A DNA stretch of 33,010 bases from assembly GCA_024709145.1 (NCBI GenBank), contig JANJXG010000045.1:1-33010 (forward strand), given 5' to 3'. This stretch comes from Bacteroidales bacterium (GTDB lineage: Bacteria; Bacteroidota; Bacteroidia; Bacteroidales; F082). Position numbers and translations under genes: made by a program. The notes below the pieces were generated by a model that did not search any database, was not told the DNA's origin, and saw only the letters and a program-made list of their open reading frames with translations. Position 1 is the first letter of the stretch. Each line of letters starts with the position of its first letter. Below, in pieces: positions 16,891 to 23,995 of this stretch.

Positions 16891-18636
16891 ATGCTTTTTT
16901 TGATATATATATCAAGCGGTTTGTTTCTTGGTTGGTCACTGGGTTCCAATGATGCTGCCAACATATTTGGAAGCGCGGTAGGCTCAAAGATGTTACGTTT
17001 TAAACAAGCCGCTCTCATTGGAAGCATTTTTGTCATTCTGGGGTCTGTTTTTCAAGGGAAAGGCGGAGCTGAAACGCTCAACGCCCTGGGAGCAGTTGAT
17101 GCACTGGCAGGTGGATTTACAGTTTCACTTTCCGCAGCAATAACTGTATTCGTTATGACCCGTAAAGCCTTACCTGTTTCATCAAGTCAGGCTATAGTAG
17201 GGGCCATTATGGGTTGGATCTATTTCACTGGTAACAAGGCTGATTTAGGTGTTTTGACAAAAATTGTCAGCACCTGGATCAGCGGACCTGTACTCGGAAT
17301 GATTTTTTCAGCGCTTTTATTCTGGCTTCTGCGCTTCTTTCTCAAAAAAGCGCAAATACATGTTATTAAGCTGGACACCTATATCAGGATTAGTCTGATT
17401 ATAACCGGGGCCTTTGGTGCATACAGCTTGGGAGCCAATAACATAGCAAACGTAATGGGTGTATTTCTAACCTCAGCTCCGCGAATAGAATTAAATTTTG
17501 GACTGTTTTCACTGGACGGGGTTCAACTTTTGTTGTTGCTGGGAGGGTTGTCGATTGCTACCGGCATCTATACTTACAGCGAAAAGGTGATGCACACGGT
17601 TGGCAACGGAATTTTGTCGCTTTCACCTGAAGCGGCTATTGTGGTTGTTTTTTCACAGGCCCTGGTTTTATTTCTTTTTTCATCAAGCAGTTTTGCAAAC
17701 TTACTGCACCAATTTAATCTACCAGCTTTGCCATTGGTTCCGGTGTCGAGTACGCAAGTGGTTATCGGGTCTGTTTTGGGAATTGGGCTGATAAAAGGTT
17801 CACAGGATATCAATTCAAGAACATTGGTCGGCATTGCAGCAGGCTGGATAACAACCCCGGTTTTAGCAGGTTTATTGACTTTTGTGGCACTCTTTTTTGT
17901 TCAAAATGTTTTTAATCTACCCATCACCTTAAAGCCATCATCAGCTGTTACGGTTGAAAAAATGTTCACCGAGGATCTGGATCGGATCATACATTTCGAC
18001 CTTATTTTACCAGGGATCGGTATCCTTTTTGTAGGGTTCATCACCTTGCTTATTTACCTCGTCCTAAGGCAGCAAAAACTTAGATTAAAAGCTGAAAATG
18101 AGCTTCTTGCACAGCAAAATCAATTGTTTCAGGTTCAACGCAGCTTATCAGAGATGGAAATGAAAGCGATTCAATCAAAAAATGAAACCTTGAATACCCA
18201 CCTTGAAAAACGACGCAAAGAATTTATTGACATGGCCTTTAATCTCACCGAGCAACGTATTTTTCTGGAAGAACTTACAAGCCGTCTGGACGAAATTTTG
18301 CAGGAAGAGCCACAACCTGCTACCAAAAACAATCTCAAGTCAGTTATTGCTCTAATTCGTCAGAAAATGTCCTTTGCCCGTGAAAAGGAAAACTTTTACG
18401 GTGAGGTGGAGCAGGTTCACAAAGACTTCAAGATGAAGCTCGAGGCTTCATTTCCAGATCTCACTGATCAGGAAAAAAAACTTGCCTCACTTATCCGTCT
18501 TAACCTATCGAACAAAGAAATTGCAACCTTGCTTTCGATCTCTCCAAAAAGCGTTGAGGTGTCGCGATACAGGCTTAAACGAAGGCTGGGTCTGGAAAAA
18601 GATGACAATTTATTTCACTTTATCAATAATATTTAA
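16891..18636 (+). CDS. PiT phosphate permease fused to coiled coil and LuxR-type HTH
   Basis: A 581-residue fusion. Residues 1-~392 are a PiT-family (PF01384) inorganic phosphate:cation symporter, with first signature GSNDAAN (18-24), second repeat signature GANNIAN (181-187, Asp of the usual GxND replaced by Asn) and paired SSSQAIVG / SSTQVVIG motifs (97-104, 286-293). After the last membrane helix (about 372-392) comes RQQKLRLK, positively charged as expected for a cytoplasmic face, and then a coiled coil (~395-470). The C-terminus (about 521-581) is a LuxR/GerE-type helix-turn-helix: FPDLTDQEKKLASLI, NLSNKEIATLLSIS, SVEVSRYRLKRRLGL. This linker-plus-HTH is the kind that ends Bacteroidota membrane sensor regulators. 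The frame is continuous. Phosphate uptake is well supported; DNA binding is inferred. Confidence 0.88.
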   Translation: MLFLIYISSGLFLGWSLGSNDAANIFGSAVGSKMLRFKQAALIGSIFVILGSVFQGKGGAETLNALGAVDALAGGFTVSLSAAITVFVMTRKALPVSSSQAIVGAIMGWIYFTGNKADLGVLTKIVSTWISGPVLGMIFSALLFWLLRFFLKKAQIHVIKLDTYIRISLIITGAFGAYSLGANNIANVMGVFLTSAPRIELNFGLFSLDGVQLLLLLGGLSIATGIYTYSEKVMHTVGNGILSLSPEAAIVVVFSQALVLFLFSSSSFANLLHQFNLPALPLVPVSSTQVVIGSVLGIGLIKGSQDINSRTLVGIAAGWITTPVLAGLLTFVALFFVQNVFNLPITLKPSSAVTVEKMFTEDLDRIIHFDLILPGIGILFVGFITLLIYLVLRQQKLRLKAENELLAQQNQLFQVQRSLSEMEMKAIQSKNETLNTHLEKRRKEFIDMAFNLTEQRIFLEELTSRLDEILQEEPQPATKNNLKSVIALIRQKMSFAREKENFYGEVEQVHKDFKMKLEASFPDLTDQEKKLASLIRLNLSNKEIATLLSISPKSVEVSRYRLKRRLGLEKDDNLFHFINNI

Positions 18637-18650
18637 CTAAAACCATTTTT

Positions 18651-20234
18651 ATGAAGAAAATCGTTTTTTTGCTCGCCATTTGGTTCAGCATGTCGACCGT
18701 GATCCTGAGCCAACCGCTGAGCTTAGGTGGGAAGGTCACTTCGAGTAAACAGGCCATGCCTCTGGCAGATGTAGTGGTGCGCGTGAAAGGTGCGCCCACT
18801 GTTGTTAAAACTAATGCTGAAGGCCAATATCTGATTACATTTGACCCAAACTCAAGTCGGATTCTTGTGTTTTCTCATCCCGATCACGACGATCTGGAAG
18901 TGAGCGCAGAAGGAAAAACAGCCTTGGATGTAACCTTAACAAACAATGTCAGGTTCAACCAATACGGTGTAAGAGTGAACAGGAACCCATTATTCGCAGA
19001 AGAGCGTAATGGCATTCTTGTTTTGGAAAGCCAGAAAGATAATTACCGCATTTGGTTCGATTTCAGGGTACAGGTTGACGGAGCGATGTTTTCAAAAGAA
19101 ACCCTCAATCCAATCGGTAACGGCACCTCAATTCGTCGTGCAAGGTTTGCTGCAAAAGTTGAATTTGCTAAAAACTGGTACGGCGAAATCGATCTGGATT
19201 TTTCAAACTCCGAGCTTGAGTTAAAGGATGCCTATTTGCAATATACCTTTAACAATGGCCTAGAGTTGAAAGCAGGTAATTTCAAAGAAGGTTTTTCAAT
19301 GGAATCAACAACAACTTCGAGGTATCTCACGTTTATCGAAAGACCCAATGTGATAGCCACCTTTGGCCCTTCCAGACACATTGGTATTGCAGCCAACTAC
19401 AGGCATAACTGGCTGTTGGGTATTGGCGGCATTCATTTCCAGGATATCGGGGGTGTTGAAGAAAGGATGTTTTCAGAAGACAACAACAAAGATTTTGGCG
19501 TTGATGAGGGTGTTTCTTTCACCGGCAAACTGGTTGCCATGCCCTATTATCAGGATGTGAACAAAGGCCTCCATATTGGTGTAGCCGGGTCTTACCGCAC
19601 ACCAAAAACTGATGCAGAAGTCAGAAATACACTCAGGTACTCGACACGCTCGCTCACCTCGATCAATCGAAAAAAGTACATTGATACTGACCTTATTGGC
19701 AACATTGACCATGCAACTCTTGCAGGATTTGAGCTGGCAGGTTACCATAAAAACCTCCGTCTCCAAGGTGAATATGTGATGAACAACGTGCATCGCACCA
19801 ATGATTTGCCAACCGAAAAATTTGATGGATTTTATGCAATGGGTAGCTGGTTGATTTTTGGCGGAAAATACAATTACAATGTATCTGAAGGCGAATTTAC
19901 CCAGGTTGCCCGTGGTAAAAAATGGGGTGAACTGGAGCTGGCCTTAAGGTATGACTATTTGAGTCTCAACAGCCGGGATGAGGGCACAATTACCGGCGGC
20001 GCAGGCGAAGGATATACACTCGGTTTGAATTATTATGCAAATAACAACATCAAAATCATGCTCAACTATGCCTACCTAAATCATGACAGATATGCCAATG
20101 GAAAAGGCAAATTGTTTATTGGTTATGATGCCGATGGTAATTTAACTACCGACCCAAAAGTTGTGGTTGATGCCAATGGCACAGCAGGGGAAGATTTTCA
20201 CATGATTGCAATTCGACTGGAAGTTGATTTTTAA
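18651..20234 (+). CDS. OprO/OprP-like outer-membrane porin with N-terminal regulatory-like domain
   Basis: A 527-residue outer-membrane protein. A signal peptide (about 1-21, ending ILSQ) is followed by a carboxypeptidase-regulatory-like beta-sandwich (about 23-95: LGGKVTSSKQAMPLADVVVRVKG), as in many Bacteroidota outer-membrane proteins. The remainder matches the phosphate-selective porin O/P layout: IWFDFRVQVDGAMF, IRRARFAAKVEFAKNWYGEIDLDFS, LKDAYLQYTF, KAGNFKEGFSMESTTTSR. It then has alternating amphipathic strands and a C-terminal Phe (RLEVDF). In Pseudomonas, OprP passes phosphate and OprO polyphosphate. The gene is only 14 bases downstream of the PiT fusion, which strongly suggests an outer-membrane partner for phosphate uptake. 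The ion preference is inferred from context. Confidence 0.87.
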   Translation: MKKIVFLLAIWFSMSTVILSQPLSLGGKVTSSKQAMPLADVVVRVKGAPTVVKTNAEGQYLITFDPNSSRILVFSHPDHDDLEVSAEGKTALDVTLTNNVRFNQYGVRVNRNPLFAEERNGILVLESQKDNYRIWFDFRVQVDGAMFSKETLNPIGNGTSIRRARFAAKVEFAKNWYGEIDLDFSNSELELKDAYLQYTFNNGLELKAGNFKEGFSMESTTTSRYLTFIERPNVIATFGPSRHIGIAANYRHNWLLGIGGIHFQDIGGVEERMFSEDNNKDFGVDEGVSFTGKLVAMPYYQDVNKGLHIGVAGSYRTPKTDAEVRNTLRYSTRSLTSINRKKYIDTDLIGNIDHATLAGFELAGYHKNLRLQGEYVMNNVHRTNDLPTEKFDGFYAMGSWLIFGGKYNYNVSEGEFTQVARGKKWGELELALRYDYLSLNSRDEGTITGGAGEGYTLGLNYYANNNIKIMLNYAYLNHDRYANGKGKLFIGYDADGNLTTDPKVVVDANGTAGEDFHMIAIRLEVDF

Positions 20235-20260
20235 TAACATAGCAAACAAAGTCATTTAAT

Positions 20261-22717
20261 ATGAAAACAAGATTAATTTTGATTTCGCTTATCCTCTTAA
20301 GCTTTTTGACAGCTTGTGTGAAGGATGAAATCTATAAAGGTGCGCCTTCTGTATCGGAACTTGCCATCAATCCGGCGGCACCTATCACGGATGAAGCAGT
20401 TACGGTAACTGCAAAAGTTACTGATCTTGATGGGGTTACATCTGTTAAACTATATTATAAAGTTGGTGAAACAGGCTCTTTCACTTCTGTTAGCATGTCG
20501 TTGCAAAACGGCTCAACTCAAATTTACGAGGGTCAGATTCCAGGACAGGCAGGTGGTGTCACTGTGAATTATTATGTTGAGGCAACCAACAAATCAGGTC
20601 TCACGGCTGTTGCTCCTGCCGAAGCTCCGGCAAACACCGCAGCTTATACCATTGGAGCTCCGCTCATTCTGTTGAATGAGGTATATTCACGCGGGGTAGT
20701 TGAAGATCCTGACTGGGTTGAAATTCACAATGCTTCCAACGCAGCAGCTGATATCAGTGGCTTCAAGGTTTATGACAGTGGCGGACAGTCGGGTGCAAAA
20801 CCCAAAAAAGAAGTGCCAGCAGGTACAATAATCCCGGCTAAAGGTTTTTATGTTTTGGTTGTAGACGATGGCACCGATTCAGGTTTCGGACTTTCGAGCG
20901 CAGGTGAACAAATCTGGTTTGAAAATGCCACAGGTAATCAAATTGATAATGTTACTTTCCCTGCATTCGAACCAACACAATCGTACGGCCGCATTCCTGA
21001 CGCCGGCCCAAACTGGGAAATCATGAATACAATCAGTAAAGGCGGTCCCAATTCAACCGAAATACCTCTTCCTCAATTATTTATCAATGAGGTTTTCTCA
21101 CAGGGTACAACAGAGGCTCCCGACTGGGTTGAAATTTACAATGCTTCTGCCTTTGATGCCGATCTTACTGGTTGGAAAATTTATGACAATGGCGGACAAG
21201 CAGGCACCAAACCGAAAAAAGAATTTCCTGCAGGAACTATTCTTCCTTCCAAAGGTTTCTTTGTCCTGGTGGTGGATGATGGAACAGAAAGCGGATTTGG
21301 CTTGTCATCGAACGGCGAACAAATTTGGCTGGAAAATCCTGCTGGCAGCGTTGCAAAGGATGTTACTTTCCCGGCATTAACGGCCACCCAATCTTTTGGA
21401 TGTTTCCCAGATGGAACAGATAACCTGCAAATCTTTGAAACAGTTACACATGGTACTGCCAACAGTGACCTGATTCCGGTTTTGGCAAGAGTTCTTATCA
21501 ATGAGATTTTCTCTCGAGGAACTACTGAAGAACCCGACTGGATTGAACTTTACAATGATGGTGATGTGGCTGTTGACCTCACAGGATGGAAGTTATATGA
21601 CAGCGGAGGTCAAACAGGAACAAAGCCCAAATTTGAAATTCCCGCAGGAACAAGTTTGCCGGCAAAAGGTTTTATTGTGGTTACTGTTGACGACGGCAGT
21701 GCCAGTGGTTTCGGATTATCCAGCAACGGCGAAAAAGTTTGGCTCGACAATACCACGGCAGCTGCTGACAGTATCGAATTTCCGGCCCTGGCCGAAACGC
21801 AGTCTTATGGCCGTTATCCAGATGGCAGCGAAAACATGCAGATCATGGAGACTGTTACCAAAGGTGCGCCAAATTCGAACCAGGTTCCGCAGCAAGTTTC
21901 AATCCTCCTGAACGAAATCTATTCGCGTGGAACGACAGAAGAACCCGACTGGGTAGAAGTTTACAACAATGGAGATGCGACCATCGATCTTTCCGGATGG
22001 AAAATTTATGACAGTGGCGGACAAGCCGGGACAAAGCCCAAACTCGAATTTCCGGCCGGCACTACCATCGAAAGCAAAGGTTTTGTTGTGATAACTGTTG
22101 ATGACGGCAGCGCAAGCGGCTTTGGACTTTCTTCCAACGGCGAAAAAGTTTGGTTGGAAAATCCGGATGGGGCCGTAGCCGACAGCATCGAATTCCCGGC
22201 TCTTGAAGAAGCAACTTCTTTTGGCCGCTACCCCGATGGCACAGACAATCTTCAGGTGATGACAACCGTAACCAAAGGAAGCGCCAACTCCAACGACACC
22301 CCCGCCGGTATCATTGTTTTGATGAATGAAGCTTATTCCCGCGGAATAGCCACTGACCCCGACTGGATCGAAATCTACAATGATTCTGATGTCGAAGTTG
22401 ACCTCACTGGTTATAAAATTTATGACGCCGGCGGTCAGTCAGGTACAAAGCCAAAGAAAGAATTTCCTGCCGGCACCGTAATCACTGCGAAAGGCTTCTA
22501 TGTAATAGTGGTAGATGATGACGATCCATCCGGTTTTGGTCTGTCAAGCGGTGGTGATGAAGTGTGGTTCGAAAAAGCCGATGGCACTGTAATTGACCAC
22601 GTTGTAATTCCGGCAATGACCGAAACTCAATCCTATGGCCGCAAGCCTGATGGAACAGAAAACTGGCAATTACTCGAAACAATCACCCGCGGCACGTCTA
22701 ACAACGGCGCAAAATAA
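20261..22717 (+). CDS. Lipoprotein with five lamin-tail domain repeats
   Basis: An 818-residue surface or periplasmic lipoprotein. The signal peptide ends in LLSFLTAC, with the lipidated cysteine at C19. An Ig-like domain (about 33-133, SVSELAINPAAPITDEAVTVTA...) is followed by five tandem lamin-tail domains (LTD, PF00932 type) starting near residues 137, 275, 413, 550 and 688. Each repeat carries LNE(V/I)YSRG, DWVE(I/V)(Y/H)N, the (V/I)YD-GGQ-G-KPK turn, VVDDG, GFGLSS and SYGR-PDG. No catalytic domain is seen. LTDs in bacteria occur on secreted nucleases and adhesive surface proteins. The gene is 26 bases after the porin, so it is likely the last gene of the phosphate operon, perhaps a surface accessory. 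That role is inference. Confidence 0.85.
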   Translation: MKTRLILISLILLSFLTACVKDEIYKGAPSVSELAINPAAPITDEAVTVTAKVTDLDGVTSVKLYYKVGETGSFTSVSMSLQNGSTQIYEGQIPGQAGGVTVNYYVEATNKSGLTAVAPAEAPANTAAYTIGAPLILLNEVYSRGVVEDPDWVEIHNASNAAADISGFKVYDSGGQSGAKPKKEVPAGTIIPAKGFYVLVVDDGTDSGFGLSSAGEQIWFENATGNQIDNVTFPAFEPTQSYGRIPDAGPNWEIMNTISKGGPNSTEIPLPQLFINEVFSQGTTEAPDWVEIYNASAFDADLTGWKIYDNGGQAGTKPKKEFPAGTILPSKGFFVLVVDDGTESGFGLSSNGEQIWLENPAGSVAKDVTFPALTATQSFGCFPDGTDNLQIFETVTHGTANSDLIPVLARVLINEIFSRGTTEEPDWIELYNDGDVAVDLTGWKLYDSGGQTGTKPKFEIPAGTSLPAKGFIVVTVDDGSASGFGLSSNGEKVWLDNTTAAADSIEFPALAETQSYGRYPDGSENMQIMETVTKGAPNSNQVPQQVSILLNEIYSRGTTEEPDWVEVYNNGDATIDLSGWKIYDSGGQAGTKPKLEFPAGTTIESKGFVVITVDDGSASGFGLSSNGEKVWLENPDGAVADSIEFPALEEATSFGRYPDGTDNLQVMTTVTKGSANSNDTPAGIIVLMNEAYSRGIATDPDWIEIYNDSDVEVDLTGYKIYDAGGQSGTKPKKEFPAGTVITAKGFYVIVVDDDDPSGFGLSSGGDEVWFEKADGTVIDHVVIPAMTETQSYGRKPDGTENWQLLETITRGTSNNGAK
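20672..22714 (+). repeat. Five tandem ~411-414 bp coding repeats
   Basis: The Asn-Glu codon pair that opens each lamin-tail repeat falls at 20675, 21086, 21500, 21911 and 22325, giving periods of 411, 414, 411 and 414 bases. The repeats have diverged at DNA level but keep whole-codon spacing, consistent with tandem duplication of one domain. Repeats 3 and 4 look most alike. Confidence 0.85.
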
Positions 22718-22730
22718 CAAAATTAATAAA

Positions 22731-22763
22731 AGCTGCATCGGTCAGTCTATGGCTGATGCAGCT
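22731..22763 (+). terminator. Hairpin after the lamin-tail gene
   Basis: AGCTGCATC (22731-22739) pairs perfectly with GATGCAGCT (22755-22763) around a 15-nt loop, starting 13 bases after the stop codon. The following sequence has no T-run, so this may be a processing or attenuation hairpin and not a full intrinsic terminator. The next gene starts 17 bases further on and has no visible promoter of its own. Confidence 0.5.
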
Positions 22764-22780
22764 ACCTTAAATCATGAATT

Positions 22781-23422
22781 ATGAGTCAGGAAAAAATGCA
22801 AATTGGTGAAATATCCAAACCACGATTCGAGTTTCGGTCATTTGGCCAAAACTTCGATCAGGCTCATTTCAGAATGGCAAGACTGTCGGTCCCCATTCCT
22901 GAAAAAGTCTGGGAACGTCATTCAGATGAGATTTATATTATTTCAAATAAAAATGACATCAACAACACCAAAATCAGAGATGGTAAAATGGATATCAAAA
23001 CCTATGTTCAAACCGTGAACGGCCTTGAACAATGGAACCCATTGATGAAAGGTGAATTTCCAATTAGCAAGGAGGTGCTTCAAAATGAAGTCTTTACGGC
23101 TTTTATGGTCGACATGCCTGTGATTGAATCGGAAACCGTAACCTATGAGGAGTTTCTTTCGATCATACAAAAGCACCCCGACCTGGCAGCTGTGAAAGTT
23201 CATAAGCAGCGTTTAGGTTATATGGTCAACAACACCATTTGTGAATACGGAGCTGTTCTAATCAACGGGGCCCGCGTTGTAACCATTAATTCCGAGTCAA
23301 CAGAGCTCGACGATATTCTCAAAACGGTGAAAGATGTAGGCCTCGAAGGTGTTGAAAACATCAATTACCTTCAGGCTATCAAACGAGTTATTGGCATGAT
23401 TGACAAACCTTTAGCAAATTAA
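22781..23422 (+). CDS. Divergent CYTH-like protein of unknown function
   Basis: A 213-residue protein that I do not recognise with certainty, but its pattern resembles CYTH/triphosphate tunnel proteins: FEFRSFG near the start (residues 16-22) in place of ExExK, then EIYIISNK, NTKIRDGKMDIKTYV (a strand with alternating Lys/Arg) and GLEQWNPLMKGEFP. The second half has further strands (VKVHKQRLGYMV, CEYGAVLINGARVVTI) and the AVES-like NSESTELDDIL. The charged alternation would line a tunnel, but the canonical N-terminal motif is degenerate, so catalysis is doubtful. It sits 3 bases before a canonical CYTH gene in the same direction, which supports both family membership and a joint role. Confidence 0.68.
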   Translation: MSQEKMQIGEISKPRFEFRSFGQNFDQAHFRMARLSVPIPEKVWERHSDEIYIISNKNDINNTKIRDGKMDIKTYVQTVNGLEQWNPLMKGEFPISKEVLQNEVFTAFMVDMPVIESETVTYEEFLSIIQKHPDLAAVKVHKQRLGYMVNNTICEYGAVLINGARVVTINSESTELDDILKTVKDVGLEGVENINYLQAIKRVIGMIDKPLAN

Positions 23423-23425
23423 ACA

Positions 23426-23893
23426 ATGGCACAGGAAATCGAACGGAAGTTTCTAGTAAAAGGTGATTTCAAACCAGAAATCGTAAAAGCAACGCGCATC
23501 ACGCAAGGCTATTTGTCTTCAGTACCGGAGCGAACTGTAAGGGTCAGAATCAAAGGAGATAAAGGCTATTTAACGATTAAAGGAATCGGAAGTAACTCAG
23601 GAGCAAGTCGTTATGAATGGGAAAAAGAAATTCCCGTGGCTGAAATCGACGAATTACTGAAAATCTGTGAACCGGGAGTAATCGACAAGACCAGATTTTT
23701 GGTTCAGGCCGGTAGCCACACCTTTGAAGTGGATGAGTTTTATGGAGAAAATGAAGGACTTATTGTAGCCGAAATTGAGCTTACCTCTGAAGACGAAAGT
23801 TTTTTGAAACCGGCGTGGCTGGGAGAGGAAGTTACAGGCGATCCAAGGTTCTACAACTCCATGCTTATGAAGAATCCTTACAAAAATTGGTGA
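23426..23893 (+). CDS. CYTH-domain triphosphate tunnel metalloenzyme (inorganic triphosphatase-like)
   Basis: A 155-residue, full-length single CYTH domain. The diagnostic ExExK is E4-I-E6-R-K8 (MAQEIERKFLV). Tunnel-lining charged strands follow: TVRVRIKGDKGYLTIKG, RYEWEKEIP, DKTRFLV, FEVDEFYG, IVAEIEL. Short bacterial proteins of this type (for example from Clostridium thermocellum and Nitrosomonas) hydrolyse inorganic tripolyphosphate with divalent metal; adenylate cyclase activity is confined to other subgroups. Its position right after a phosphate-uptake cluster fits a phosphate/polyphosphate role, but that is inference. It is coupled to the divergent CYTH gene upstream and followed by a hairpin terminator. 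Confidence 0.88.
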   Translation: MAQEIERKFLVKGDFKPEIVKATRITQGYLSSVPERTVRVRIKGDKGYLTIKGIGSNSGASRYEWEKEIPVAEIDELLKICEPGVIDKTRFLVQAGSHTFEVDEFYGENEGLIVAEIELTSEDESFLKPAWLGEEVTGDPRFYNSMLMKNPYKNW

Positions 23894-23897
23894 AATC

Positions 23898-23932
23898 AAT
23901 GTCAGTCCTGGAGGTATTTCAGGGCTGACATT
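23898..23932 (+). terminator. Intrinsic terminator after the CYTH pair
   Basis: AATGTCAG-TCCTG (23898-23910) pairs with CAGGG-CTGACATT (23920-23932), a 13-bp stem with one U-G pair and a 9-nt loop, 5 bases after the stop codon. The downstream tract is T-rich but interrupted (CACATTTCTTTAC). Confidence 0.65.
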
Positions 23933-23946
23933 CACATTTCTTTACT

Positions 23947-23954
23947 TACCTTTG
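23947..23954 (+). promoter_or_regulatory. Putative -7 box for the DASS transporter gene
   Basis: TACCTTTG matches TAnnTTTG and lies 41 bases upstream of the ATG at 23996, just beyond the terminator hairpin. No clear -33 TTG at the expected distance. Confidence 0.45.
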
Positions 23955-23995
23955 AATTCAATCGCATTGAAGTAGAACTGTAACACATTCATTCC

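Noticed and set aside
21181-22265. Minus-strand open frames across the lamin-tail gene.
   Set aside because: They mirror the repeated coding sequence on the plus strand and have no family resemblance; they are shadows.
20672-22714. Periodic repeats that might suggest a CRISPR array or mobile repeat.
   Set aside because: The period is about 411-414 bases, whole-codon, and encodes successive lamin-tail domains, so these are protein domain repeats.
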